A stretch of 64,000 nucleotides of DNA from an uncultured Shimia sp. (GTDB taxonomy: Bacteria > Pseudomonadota > Alphaproteobacteria > Rhodobacterales > Rhodobacteraceae), in contig CALCOY010000027.1 in assembly GCA_937897325.1 (NCBI GenBank), forward strand, positions 1 through 64,000. The letters run 5' to 3'. Below the pieces are notes generated by a model, which saw only the letters and a program-made list of their open reading frames with translations, was not told the origin of the DNA and did not search any database. Positions 9,001 to 17,794 of the stretch are shown piece after piece (the first letter of the stretch is position 1; each line of letters opens with the position of its first letter). The translations under genes and the position numbers were made by a program.

Positions 9001-9984
9001 CTAGTCGACCGACAAGGCAAGATCCAGCAACTTCTGGCCACCCGGTGTCTGCTCGACGAAGGCCTTGTAAGACGTGTCTTGCGCCAATGCACGCCAGGCA
9101 TCGAATTCCTCAAGCGTCATGTCCGCGATCTGCACGCCGTTTTCCGAAAACACCTTCGCCGAGTTTGCATCCTGCTTCTTGGCCTCTTCCAGATAGAACG
9201 CCTCGGCCTTTTCCGCTGCGGTAACAAGAGCTTGCCGCTGCTCTTCCGATAGGCCTTCAAATGTCGATTTGTTCATCAATAGAGGTTGATACATGAACCA
9301 CAGTGCAAAATCGCTGGCCGGTGTGTAGCACGCGACTTGTTCGTAGATGCGGTAGCTCACGAAAGAGGATGAAGACGTATTGGCAGCATTCAGAACGCCC
9401 GTTTGCATAGCATTGTATATCTCGGACGACGCCATAGAGGCGATTGAGGCTCCGGCACCTGCAAGCATCTGTTCGAAAGCCTTGCCCGCCGCACGGGTCT
9501 GCAGACCTTGAACATCTTCGGGCGATGTGATGCACTTGTCCTTTCCGACGAACCCGCCGGCCAAATAGCCGTGCACCAGCACCATTACATCGTCTTCGGC
9601 CATGATTTCTTCGATTTTGCCCATGAATTCGCTTTCGTTCAGGCGGGCTGCGTGGTCGTGGTTTTTCACCAATCCGGGCATTAGCGTGAGGTTGAAGGCA
9701 GGTTGCTGACCGCCGGCATAGCTGAGCGGGAAGACCGTCATGTCCAATTGTCCGCGGCTAAGCGGTTTGTATTGCTCGCGTGGCTTGAACAGCGATTTCG
9801 ACGGAAAGATCTTGATATCCAAGTCGACATCCGCTGCGGCCACATCATCCGCGATCATTTGCGCCACCTGATGCCTTACATCCGCCGTCGACCACTGATG
9901 CGACAGCCGTAGCTCCGTCGCGTTTGCGGACCAAGCCCCGCCGATCAAGGCGGCAACTGCGCAGAGTGTGCGTGCCACTTTCAT
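9001..9984 (-). CDS. matP: TRAP transporter substrate-binding protein, probable malonate
   Basis: The 327-residue protein belongs to the DctP family of periplasmic binding proteins. A signal peptide (MKVARTLCAVAALIGGAWSANA, cut before TELRLSHQW) is followed by the family fold, including the QTGVLNAANTSSSSF region near the usual ligand arginine/loop segment. ATG 9984 is preceded by GGAGGA at 5-nt spacing; the frame extension to 9999 is rejected. It is the first gene of the malonate operon, and a palindromic operator lies 82 bp upstream of its start. Confidence 0.9.
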   Translation of the reverse strand: MKVARTLCAVAALIGGAWSANATELRLSHQWSTADVRHQVAQMIADDVAAADVDLDIKIFPSKSLFKPREQYKPLSRGQLDMTVFPLSYAGGQQPAFNLTLMPGLVKNHDHAARLNESEFMGKIEEIMAEDDVMVLVHGYLAGGFVGKDKCITSPEDVQGLQTRAAGKAFEQMLAGAGASIASMASSEIYNAMQTGVLNAANTSSSSFVSYRIYEQVACYTPASDFALWFMYQPLLMNKSTFEGLSEEQRQALVTAAEKAEAFYLEEAKKQDANSAKVFSENGVQIADMTLEEFDAWRALAQDTSYKAFVEQTPGGQKLLDLALSVD

Positions 9985-10065
9985 TGCTTTCCTCCCCAAA
10001 TGTCATGCCGAGTCGGCACCAGAATTTGTGCGAGACTAGGGTAATTGTTTCTTGCGTCAACATTT

Positions 10066-10075
10066 TTGTATACAA
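10066..10075. promoter_or_regulatory. MatR-type operator of the malonate operon
   Basis: The perfect palindrome TTGTATACAA lies between divergent matP and the GntR gene. From memory, the described rhizobial MatR site contains a very similar TTGTA/TACA core. On the minus strand a candidate -35 (TTGACG, 10060-10055) follows it, with a weak -10 (TAGTCT, 10038-10033), so a protein bound here would sit just upstream of the matP promoter. Confidence 0.7.
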
Positions 10076-10122
10076 TAACGATAGTATTGCACGCGTTGAT
10101 CGGTAGGATTACTTGGGACATC

Positions 10123-10779
10123 ATGAACAGGAAACGCTCTGATATCATCGCTGATGCGCTCGAAGGTTTGATACTCGATGGCACTTTTGCCGATGGGGCG
10201 CGGTTGGATGAAGTACAATTGGCCCAGCGTTTCTCGGTATCCAGAACACCGGTGCGCGAAGCACTTCAGCGTCTGACACAATCTGGCTTGGTTGCTCAGA
10301 TCCCCCGGCGTGGCGTCTTTGTTCGCCAGCCGGGCCCGGTTGAACTTATAGAGATGTTCGAAGTAATGGCAGAGCTTGAGGCTGTCTGCGCAAGGCTCGC
10401 CGCCCGTCGGATATCGGATGAGGCATTGGCCGATCTGCACGCCACGAATGCACGCTGCACCGAGGTTGTCAACAGCGGGGACGCTGATGGCTACTACCGC
10501 GAAAACGAGCGCTTTCACGCCATTCTCTACAAGCAATCCGGCAACGGGTTTCTGGAAAAGGAGTGCCTCCAGCTACATCGCCGTCTCCAGCCGTTTCGAA
10601 GGCTGCAGTTGCGCCTGCGCGGTCGGCTGAAGCAGTCAATGGCAGAACATGAGATAATCGTCGCCACCCTCGAAAGCGGAGATGGTGAACATGCCGCAGA
10701 GGTCTTGCGTCAACATGTGGCTGTGCAGGGTGAGAAATTTCACCACTTGATGGCCAGCCTGAAACCCGCCGCCGAATAG
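10123..10779 (+). CDS. matR: GntR-family regulator of malonate use (FadR/FCD type)
   Basis: The 218-residue protein has an N-terminal winged helix-turn-helix (LDEVQLAQRFSVSRTPVREAL, about residues 30-50) and an all-helical FCD ligand domain with conserved acidic and histidine positions (ENERFHAIL, AEHEIIVATLESGD). It is divergent from matPQMAB and separated by the TTGTATACAA palindrome, so malonate-responsive control is the natural inference. ATG 10123 is chosen because the longer frame to 10045 would run through the operator. The symbol follows rhizobial malonate operons and is tentative. Confidence 0.82.
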   Translation: MNRKRSDIIADALEGLILDGTFADGARLDEVQLAQRFSVSRTPVREALQRLTQSGLVAQIPRRGVFVRQPGPVELIEMFEVMAELEAVCARLAARRISDEALADLHATNARCTEVVNSGDADGYYRENERFHAILYKQSGNGFLEKECLQLHRRLQPFRRLQLRLRGRLKQSMAEHEIIVATLESGDGEHAAEVLRQHVAVQGEKFHHLMASLKPAAE

Positions 10780-10823
10780 TTGCCCCGTACATCAAGGAAG
10801 ACCCAGGTCAGGGCAATTTTTTC

Positions 10824-10873
10824 TGGACAGATATGTCTATTCCTGCGCAGACTCTTCTGGACAGGGCTGTCCA
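10824..10873 (+). promoter_or_regulatory. two operator-like inverted repeats upstream of the DMGDH-like operon
   Basis: TGGACAGATATGTCTA (10824-10839, imperfect) and TGGACAG-GG-CTGTCCA (10858-10873, perfect 7-bp arms) share the same half-site, with centres 34 bp apart. Both follow the same TTCTGGACAG context. They lie 55-105 bp upstream of the flavoprotein start and are probably bound by the TetR protein encoded third in the operon. Confidence 0.65.
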
Positions 10874-10927
10874 TGATCCGCTGGATCGGCATTTCAGGCC
10901 AGGACAAAAGCGGTCAGGGGAAGGGCG

Positions 10928-13333
10928 ATGAAAACACACTATCGTGCCGTCGTGATCGGTGGGGGCGTCGTTGGAACGTCTGTTCTTTATCATCTCGCAA
11001 AGTTCGGCTGGGACGATGTCTGCCTGCTGGAACGCAAGGTTTTGACGGCCGGGTCAAGCTGGCACGCCGCCGGTGGCATCCATGCGCTGAATGCGGACCC
11101 GAACATCGCAAGCTTACAAGCCTACACGATCGATCTTTTGTCCGAGATCGAAGAGGAATCGGGTCAATCGATTGGTCTTCACATGACGGGCGGCATCACT
11201 TTGGCCGGTACGCCTGACCGTTGGGAATGGCTCCAATCGGCATACCGCACCTTTCAGTCCATAGGCATAAACGATTGTCGCCTGATTACGCCGGAAGAGG
11301 CGAAAGAGCTTTGTCCGATCATGTCGACGGACGGCATTCTTGGCGGTATGCGGGCCGATCGTGAAGGTTATGTTGACACAACAGGCACCGTGCATGCCTA
11401 TGCCGGAGCCGCCAAGAAACGCGGCGCATCCATCTTTGAAAACACGAAGGTGGAGGCTCTTGAACAAACCTCAGACGGCTGGCGCGTGATTACCGACAAA
11501 GGCACAATCACCTGCGAACACGTCGTCAACGCAGCTGGCCTTTGGGCAAAGCAAGTGGGTCGCATGGCCGGGATCGAATTGCCCGTCTCGCCGCTCAACC
11601 ACCATTACCTGATTTCGGATACGATCCCCGAGCTTGAAGCGCTGGATTTTGAGGTTCCGATGACCGTCGACCTTGAAGGCTTCACCTATATGCGGCAGGA
11701 TCAGAAGGGCCTGCTTCTGGGCATCTACGAAATCGATCACGATCATTGGATGATGGATGGCGCCCCCTGGGAATACGGGTTCGAGCTCCAGCAGGAAGAC
11801 CTCGACCGGATCGAAAAGGAGCTGATCCTCGGCTTTGAACGCTATCCGGCATTGCAAAACGTCGGCGTAAAAACCTGGGTCAACGGGGCTTTCACATTCT
11901 CGCCTGACGGAAACCCACTTGTCGGACCGGTGCGCGGCAAGCCTGGTTATTGGTGCGCCTGCGCGGTGATGGCGGGTTTCCTGCAAGGCGGCGGTGTGGG
12001 TAAATCGTTGGCCGAATGGATGATCCACGGCGAGCCAGAGGCCGATGTCTACGGAATGGACGTGGCCCGCTACGGCACCTTCGCGGAGAACAAGCAGTTC
12101 ATCAAGGAAACCACCGGCCAATTCTATAGCCGTCGGTTCGTGATGACGTATCCTAACGAACAACTTCCCGCCGGCCGTCCCCTAAAAATGCCCCCTGCCT
12201 ATTCCGACATGAGCGCTGCGGGTTGCCGTTGGGGCGCAAGCTGGGGTCTTGAGGTTCCGCTTTACTTCGCACCTGATGAGACGTTTGAGGAAACGCCAAC
12301 GCTCAAACGCTCGAATGCGTTCGATATCGTAGCCGCCGAATGTAAGGCAGTGCGCGAGGAGGTTGGGCTTCTGGATATCTCCGGCTTCTCTAGGTTCGAG
12401 GTGACGGGCGCAGGGGCCGAGGCCTGGCTTGACCGTATCATGGCCTCGAAGCTCCCTAGATCCGGCCGCGCCCGACTGGCGCCGATGCTGTCGGACGAAG
12501 GCAAGCTCAAAGGCGATCTCACGATCTTCAATTGGGGTGACTGCACGTGGTGGATCATGGGTAGCTATTATCTGCGCGAATGGCACATGCGCTGGTTCCA
12601 TGACCACATGGATGACGGCGTGCAGGTCCGCGACATTGGCGACGCGACAGTCGGCTTTTCGCTGTCTGGTCCAAAAAGCCGCGAAGTCCTGGAAAGGTTG
12701 ACCGATGGGCCGATTGGCAATCTGCCTTTTATGGGTTGCGGCCAGTTCGACATCGGCCTGATCCGTGCCAAGGTGGGGCGCCTGTCCGTGACCGGAGAGT
12801 TGGGGTACGAAATTCACTGCTCTGCTGCCGAGCATATCGCCCTGCGAAAGCTGCTGCTGGAGGCGGGCGCTGATCTTGGCATCCGGGAGATCGGCTTTAA
12901 CGCGCTTCTATCCCTACGCCTTGAAAAGAGCTTTGGCATCTGGTCGGCAGAATTCACACAGGGCTACACTGCTGCACAGACCGGTATGGATCGTTGGATC
13001 GATTGGGAGAAGGACTTTGTTGGCAAAAACACCGCCTTGACAGAGCGTGATGGCAATGGCCCAGCCCAAAAGATCGTGACGCTTGAAATCGCGGCCGAAG
13101 ATGCGGATGCCAGCGGCTTTGAACCCGTCTGGTCGGGCAATGATATGGTCGGGTTCGTCACCTCTGGCGGCTATGGTCACACGATTGGCAAATCGCTGGC
13201 ACTGGCCATGGTCGACCAGGGCAAAACGGCGGTTGATACGGAACTCACCGTGCATATTGTCGGGGCCGAACGAAAGGCCAAAGTGATTGCTGCCTCGCCT
13301 TACGATCCGGGCGGAGCGGCCATGCGGGTCTAA
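10928..13333 (+). CDS. dimethylglycine/sarcosine dehydrogenase-like flavoprotein with GcvT domain
   Basis: This 801-residue protein combines an N-terminal FAD-dependent DAO domain (VVIGGGVVGTSVLYHLAKFG, residues 8-27), a linking FAO-type region and a C-terminal aminomethyltransferase (GcvT) pair from about residue 460. The segment AGSSWHAAGG matches the covalent-FAD site of dimethylglycine dehydrogenases, making His46 the candidate 8-alpha-histidyl link. Such enzymes demethylate N-methyl amines and hand the C1 unit to tetrahydrofolate in the GcvT domain. The start is supported by GGGGAAGGGCG before the ATG. It leads an operon with an MttB-family protein and a TetR regulator. The exact substrate is not readable from sequence. 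Confidence 0.85.
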   Translation: MKTHYRAVVIGGGVVGTSVLYHLAKFGWDDVCLLERKVLTAGSSWHAAGGIHALNADPNIASLQAYTIDLLSEIEEESGQSIGLHMTGGITLAGTPDRWEWLQSAYRTFQSIGINDCRLITPEEAKELCPIMSTDGILGGMRADREGYVDTTGTVHAYAGAAKKRGASIFENTKVEALEQTSDGWRVITDKGTITCEHVVNAAGLWAKQVGRMAGIELPVSPLNHHYLISDTIPELEALDFEVPMTVDLEGFTYMRQDQKGLLLGIYEIDHDHWMMDGAPWEYGFELQQEDLDRIEKELILGFERYPALQNVGVKTWVNGAFTFSPDGNPLVGPVRGKPGYWCACAVMAGFLQGGGVGKSLAEWMIHGEPEADVYGMDVARYGTFAENKQFIKETTGQFYSRRFVMTYPNEQLPAGRPLKMPPAYSDMSAAGCRWGASWGLEVPLYFAPDETFEETPTLKRSNAFDIVAAECKAVREEVGLLDISGFSRFEVTGAGAEAWLDRIMASKLPRSGRARLAPMLSDEGKLKGDLTIFNWGDCTWWIMGSYYLREWHMRWFHDHMDDGVQVRDIGDATVGFSLSGPKSREVLERLTDGPIGNLPFMGCGQFDIGLIRAKVGRLSVTGELGYEIHCSAAEHIALRKLLLEAGADLGIREIGFNALLSLRLEKSFGIWSAEFTQGYTAAQTGMDRWIDWEKDFVGKNTALTERDGNGPAQKIVTLEIAAEDADASGFEPVWSGNDMVGFVTSGGYGHTIGKSLALAMVDQGKTAVDTELTVHIVGAERKAKVIAASPYDPGGAAMRV

Positions 13334-13338
13334 GCCAA

Positions 13339-14886
13339 ATGGTTACCCGAGAAAGAGCGCGTAGCAGACGCAGGCGACGGGGTAGGGCGGATGCATCTAC
13401 CCAACCCGCTGCACGCAAGGTGAACTACCGACAGCTCAGAAATCCGTTCCCACCAATGGATCTTTTTTCGGCGGACGAGATTGCGAATATGCACAGGACG
13501 GCCCTGCGCATGCTCAAAGAACTTGGCATAAAGGTCCTATTGCCTGAAGCTGTCGCCCTCTTCAAAGCGGGCGGCGCGCGTGTCGAAGGCGAGATGGTTT
13601 ATCTCGGCGAAGACATGATCACAGCGGCGCTTGCCTTGGCTCCGAAATCCATCGAAGGCCGCGCTGGGGCGCGGGATCGGGACATCTTACTGGAACTAGG
13701 GAGCTTGGTGTTTCAGCCCGGTGCAGGGGCGCCGCATGCCACCGATCTCGAACGCGGGCGCAGACCAGGCACTGCGCAGGATTTTACGGACCTGATTCAG
13801 CTTACCCACCACTTCGACATTTTTCAGATGATGCCGCCGTTGGTCGAACCACAGGACATCGAGACGCACATCCGTCACTACTTCACGCTGGCGCGGCAAC
13901 TCACGCACACGGACAAGTTTCCATTTATCTTCTCGCGCGGGACACCGCAGGTAATGGACAGCTTTGAGATGCTGCGAGACTTTCGTGGTGTTTCGGATGA
14001 CGATTTCGCCGCTGATCCTTACTGCTATACGATCATCAACACCAACAGCCCACGAACGCTGGATCGAGCCATGTTGCAGGGCCTGATCGACTTCGCACAC
14101 CATGGTCAGTTGTCGATCGTCACGCCCTTCACCCTGATGGGAGCAATGGCGCCGATCACAGTTGCGGGTGCTGTCACTTTGAGCCACGCTGAAGCGCTGG
14201 CCGCTATCACTCTCAGCCAGTTGGCCCGACCCGGTGCACCGATCTGCTACGGTACCTTCACCTCCAACGTCGACATGAAATCGGGCGCGCCGGCGTTCGG
14301 AACGCCAGCCCATTTCCGGGCCTCACTCGCTGCCGGGCAATTGGCGCGCATGATCGGTCTGCCATGGCGGTCCGCGGCGGGATCCGCCGCCAATCTCAAC
14401 GATGTGCAGGCTGCCAATGAAAACCAGATGGGGCTCTGGGGCAGTCTCATGGCCGGGGCGACAGTGATCATCCATGCCGCTGGATGGCTGGAAGGCGGGC
14501 TGACCGTATCATATGAGAAGCTGATAACGGATGTCGAAGTTCTCAATATGGTCGCAGAGCTTTGCGCGGCCGCCCAGGCAGGCCCGGACGAGATCGGCTT
14601 TGACAATGCTCTGACACATGTGGGCCCTAGCGGGCATTTCTTCGAAGCCCCACAGACCATGGCCCGCTACAGTACGGAGTTCTACGAGCCTGTAGTCCAC
14701 AGCTACGACAATTTCGGCACATGGAGCGAACGGGGCGCGCAAGATGCCAGCAGCAGGGCGACGCGGATCTGGAAGAACATTCTGGCCCAGGACAACCGAC
14801 CTGATGTGGACCAGGCAAGAGTGGTTGCGCTTTGGGATTTCATTGCCAAACGCACCGCCGAAGGCGGCGCACTGCCGGAAAGCTGA
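13339..14886 (+). CDS. MttB-family (trimethylamine methyltransferase-like) protein
   Basis: The 515-residue product belongs to the trimethylamine methyltransferase superfamily, whose archaeal members demethylate trimethylamine with a corrinoid protein. This copy has no in-frame amber codon, so it is of the non-pyrrolysine type like glycine-betaine-type MtgB. The first 20 residues are Arg-rich (RARSRRRRRGRA), then the TIM-barrel region follows with SAAGSAANLNDVQAANENQ and GATVIIHAAGWLEGGL. It starts 5 bases after the flavoprotein gene and ends 3 bases before TetR. No corrinoid protein or reactivase is encoded nearby. A role in demethylating a quaternary or tertiary amine feeding the upstream flavoprotein is inferred. 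Confidence 0.83.
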   Translation: MVTRERARSRRRRRGRADASTQPAARKVNYRQLRNPFPPMDLFSADEIANMHRTALRMLKELGIKVLLPEAVALFKAGGARVEGEMVYLGEDMITAALALAPKSIEGRAGARDRDILLELGSLVFQPGAGAPHATDLERGRRPGTAQDFTDLIQLTHHFDIFQMMPPLVEPQDIETHIRHYFTLARQLTHTDKFPFIFSRGTPQVMDSFEMLRDFRGVSDDDFAADPYCYTIINTNSPRTLDRAMLQGLIDFAHHGQLSIVTPFTLMGAMAPITVAGAVTLSHAEALAAITLSQLARPGAPICYGTFTSNVDMKSGAPAFGTPAHFRASLAAGQLARMIGLPWRSAAGSAANLNDVQAANENQMGLWGSLMAGATVIIHAAGWLEGGLTVSYEKLITDVEVLNMVAELCAAAQAGPDEIGFDNALTHVGPSGHFFEAPQTMARYSTEFYEPVVHSYDNFGTWSERGAQDASSRATRIWKNILAQDNRPDVDQARVVALWDFIAKRTAEGGALPES

Positions 14887-14889
14887 GCG

Positions 14890-15561
14890 ATGACAAACCG
14901 CGCCACCCCTGTTCTTCACCGTGACGATCCGGACAAGAATCCTTTGACAGGGCATGTTAAAGTCACCCGGCAGGATTGGCTGACTATGGCACGCGAAGTG
15001 CTCGTCACTGAAGGCGTGGCTGAGGTCAAGATCCTGATCCTAGCCAACCGCATGGGGGTCTCGCGTTCGAGCTTCTACTGGTACTTTGAAAACCGCTCTG
15101 ATCTTCTGAATGCACTTCTGGCAGAGTGGGAGGATCGCAACACGGCACAGATCATAGCCCATTGCCAGATGCAGGCCGCCAATATCACGGAAACCATTTG
15201 CAATTTCTTCCGTTGTTTCGTTGATCCAACGAAGTTTGATCGTGGGCTCGACTTTGGCGTCCGTGAATGGTCTCGGCGCGACCCGACGGTCCGTTTGCGC
15301 GTTGATACTGCTGACAAGACGCGCCTCAAGGCCATAATCGCCATGTTTGTGGCCCATGGTTACGATAAGGTCGATGCCGACGCACGCGCGCGGATCGTCT
15401 ATTTTATGCAGCTGGGTTATCATGCGCTAGAGGTGCGCGAGACGATGGAGGTTCGCATGTCCCGCCTAGCGCCCTATTTGGAAGCTTTCTCGGGGCGTCC
15501 TCCGGACCAGTCGGCGATCACCGACTTTCTGAGATTTGTCGAAGCACTTGGGATCGACTGA
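14890..15561 (+). CDS. TetR-family regulator of the methylamine operon
   Basis: The 223-residue protein has a TetR helix-turn-helix at about residues 25-70 (ILANRMGVSRSSFYWYFENRSDLL) and a C-terminal helical domain of unknown ligand. It is the last gene of the operon, 3 bases after the MttB-family gene. Autoregulation through the TGGACA inverted repeats upstream of the operon is inferred. A strong terminator follows directly. Confidence 0.85.
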   Translation: MTNRATPVLHRDDPDKNPLTGHVKVTRQDWLTMAREVLVTEGVAEVKILILANRMGVSRSSFYWYFENRSDLLNALLAEWEDRNTAQIIAHCQMQAANITETICNFFRCFVDPTKFDRGLDFGVREWSRRDPTVRLRVDTADKTRLKAIIAMFVAHGYDKVDADARARIVYFMQLGYHALEVRETMEVRMSRLAPYLEAFSGRPPDQSAITDFLRFVEALGID

Positions 15562-15564
15562 TGA

Positions 15565-15588
15565 AAAGGGCCCCGATTGGGGCCCTTT
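15565..15588. terminator. bidirectional terminator between convergent genes
   Basis: A perfect 10-bp stem (AAAGGGCCCC / GGGGCCCTTT) with loop GATT occupies almost the whole 31-bp gap between the TetR gene and fadB. A-run and T-run flanks make it usable in both directions. Confidence 0.9.
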
Positions 15589-15592
15589 CAAA

Positions 15593-17794
15593 TTAGGCGG
15601 CTTGCGCTTCTTCGGCTCCGAAGCGGCCATAAAAGGTCTGGCCCTTCTCGGCCATCTCGCGGAGCAGGGCCGGGCAAGTGAAGCGTTCGCCGAATTTCGC
15701 GGTTAGTTCATCACAGCGCTGAGCAGCATATTCCGCCCCGATAATGTCGAGCCAAGAGAACGGGCCGCCGGACCAAGGCGCGAAGCCCCAGCCAAGGATT
15801 GCACCGACATCGCCTTCGCGGATGTCTTCCAGAACGCCTTCTTCCAGCGCACGGACCGCTTCGAGAACCTGCGCGAACATTAGGCGTTCCTGCACCTCTA
15901 TGAGGTCGGGCTGCTCTTCGGCCAGAGGATACTTGTCGTGGATGCCCTTCCAGTAACCAATGCGCTTGCCTTTATCGTCGTAGTCGAAGTATCCCGCCCC
16001 GGATTTGCGGCCCAGTCGTCCCTGTTCTTCCATCCAGACGATCAGATCATCCGCTTCAGAGGCTGGATAGGCGTTGCCCATGGCAGCCTTCGTCGCTTTC
16101 ATGATCCGCACGGCAAGGTCAACAGAGGTTTCATCCCCCAACTGCACCGGCCCCACGGGGAAACCAAGTTGTTGTGCCGCGTGGTCGATCAGGGCAGGGG
16201 CCACGCCTTCGGTGATCATGCGCGTTGCTTCATTGCCGTAAGGGATGATGCAGCGGTTGGCGTAAAAGAAGCGGGCATCGTTGACCACGATGGGCGTCTT
16301 GCGGATCTGGCGCACGTAGTCGAGCGACTTGGCCACGGCTCGCCCACCACTTTCCTTGCCCTTGATGATCTCCACCAGCAGCATCTTTTCGACGGGTGAG
16401 AAAAAGTGAATTCCGATGAATTGCTCTGGACGGCTTGATGCTTTGGCCAGATCCGTGATCGGAAGGGTCGAGGTGTTGGACGCGAAGATGCAATCTTCGG
16501 AAATGATTGCCTCGACCTTCTTGGTCATTTCCGCCTTCACGCCCGGATCTTCGAACACCGCCTCAATGATCAGGTCACAGCCCTTAAGTTGATCAAGATC
16601 CGGTGTAGCCGTGACCAAGCCGAGCATCGCCTCTTTCTTCTCGGCCGTGACCCTGCCGCGCTTCATGCCCTTGTCAAGGTACGTTTCCGTATAGGCCTTG
16701 CCCTTATCAGCCGCTTCCTGATCGCGGTCGATTAGCACAACCTCGATCCCTGCCTGCGCCGAGACAAGCGCGATGCCCGCGCCCATCATGCCGGCACCCA
16801 GAACACCCAGTTTCTTGACGCGCTGATCTGGCACGTCTTTGGGCCGGACGGCACCTTTCTCAAGAGCCTCCTTGTTGAGGAACAGCGACCGGATCATCGC
16901 GCCGGAAGAGGGGTTCATCAGCACATTCGTGAACCAGCGCGCTTCGATCTTGAGTGCGGTGTCAAATGGGACAAGCGCGCCTTCATAAACCGCGCTCAGC
17001 ATCGCCTTGGCGGCTGGGAAAGCGCCCTGCGTCTTGCCGTTCACCATCGCGTTGGCTCCGACGAAGTTCATGAAGCCCGCGGGGTGGTAGGGCGCGCCGC
17101 CGGGCATCTTGTAGCCTTTGGCGTCCCAAGGTTTGACGAGGTCGGCGTCAGTTGCATTCAGCACCCATTCGCGCGCTGCCGCGACCGGATCGTCGACGAC
17201 CTCGTCGATCACGCCAGCGGACTTTGCCTTGTCGGGTGCGTTCATCTTCCCCTCAAGCAGCAAAGAAGACGCGCCCATCAGGCCCAGTTTACGGATCAGG
17301 CGGGTCGTACCACCTGCTCCGGGGAAAATACCCACCAGGATTTCGGGCAGGCCGATCTTGGCCTTAGGGTTGTTGGCGACGAAGATTTGGTGCGTGGCCA
17401 AAGGAAGCTCAAGCCCTATCCCAGCCGCTGTGCCAGGTAAGGCCGACGCAATTGGCTTGCCGCCTTTCTGTGTCTTGGGATCCATGCCCGCCAGTTCGAT
17501 CTTGCGAAGCAGATGATGCATCCGCATCGTTCCTTCAAACAGCCCTTGCGCTGGATTGTCGCCCGCGCTTTCCTTCAGTTTTGCCAGCAGATTCAGGTCC
17601 ATTCCGCCCGCGAATGTGTCTTTGCCCGATGTCACGACGATACCTTTTACGGCCTCATCTGACAGCGCGTCGTCGACCAGCTTGTCCAGCGTCTCCAGCC
17701 CTTCGACGGACATCACGTTCATCGTCTTGTCCTGAACGTCCCAGGTGATTGTCGCGATGCCGTCGGCATCCTTCTGCATGGTGAAATCGGTCAT
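15593..17794 (-). CDS. fadB: fatty-acid oxidation complex alpha subunit (enoyl-CoA hydratase / 3-hydroxyacyl-CoA dehydrogenase)
   Basis: This 733-residue bifunctional enzyme is close in length to E. coli FadB/FadJ. The N-terminal crotonase domain has the oxyanion-hole regions KDTFAGGMDLN and PEILVGIFPGAGGTTRL. The central Rossmann motif LGVLGAGMMGAGIALVSAQAG binds NAD, and the dehydrogenase domain carries SNTSTLPITDLA and the catalytic-His segment GIHFFSPVEKMLLVEII. It hydrates enoyl-CoA and oxidises 3-hydroxyacyl-CoA. ATG 17794 overlaps the upstream stop as ATGA and has GGGAGA upstream. It is the last gene of the beta-oxidation operon, before the bidirectional terminator. Confidence 0.93.
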   Translation of the reverse strand: MTDFTMQKDADGIATITWDVQDKTMNVMSVEGLETLDKLVDDALSDEAVKGIVVTSGKDTFAGGMDLNLLAKLKESAGDNPAQGLFEGTMRMHHLLRKIELAGMDPKTQKGGKPIASALPGTAAGIGLELPLATHQIFVANNPKAKIGLPEILVGIFPGAGGTTRLIRKLGLMGASSLLLEGKMNAPDKAKSAGVIDEVVDDPVAAAREWVLNATDADLVKPWDAKGYKMPGGAPYHPAGFMNFVGANAMVNGKTQGAFPAAKAMLSAVYEGALVPFDTALKIEARWFTNVLMNPSSGAMIRSLFLNKEALEKGAVRPKDVPDQRVKKLGVLGAGMMGAGIALVSAQAGIEVVLIDRDQEAADKGKAYTETYLDKGMKRGRVTAEKKEAMLGLVTATPDLDQLKGCDLIIEAVFEDPGVKAEMTKKVEAIISEDCIFASNTSTLPITDLAKASSRPEQFIGIHFFSPVEKMLLVEIIKGKESGGRAVAKSLDYVRQIRKTPIVVNDARFFYANRCIIPYGNEATRMITEGVAPALIDHAAQQLGFPVGPVQLGDETSVDLAVRIMKATKAAMGNAYPASEADDLIVWMEEQGRLGRKSGAGYFDYDDKGKRIGYWKGIHDKYPLAEEQPDLIEVQERLMFAQVLEAVRALEEGVLEDIREGDVGAILGWGFAPWSGGPFSWLDIIGAEYAAQRCDELTAKFGERFTCPALLREMAEKGQTFYGRFGAEEAQAA

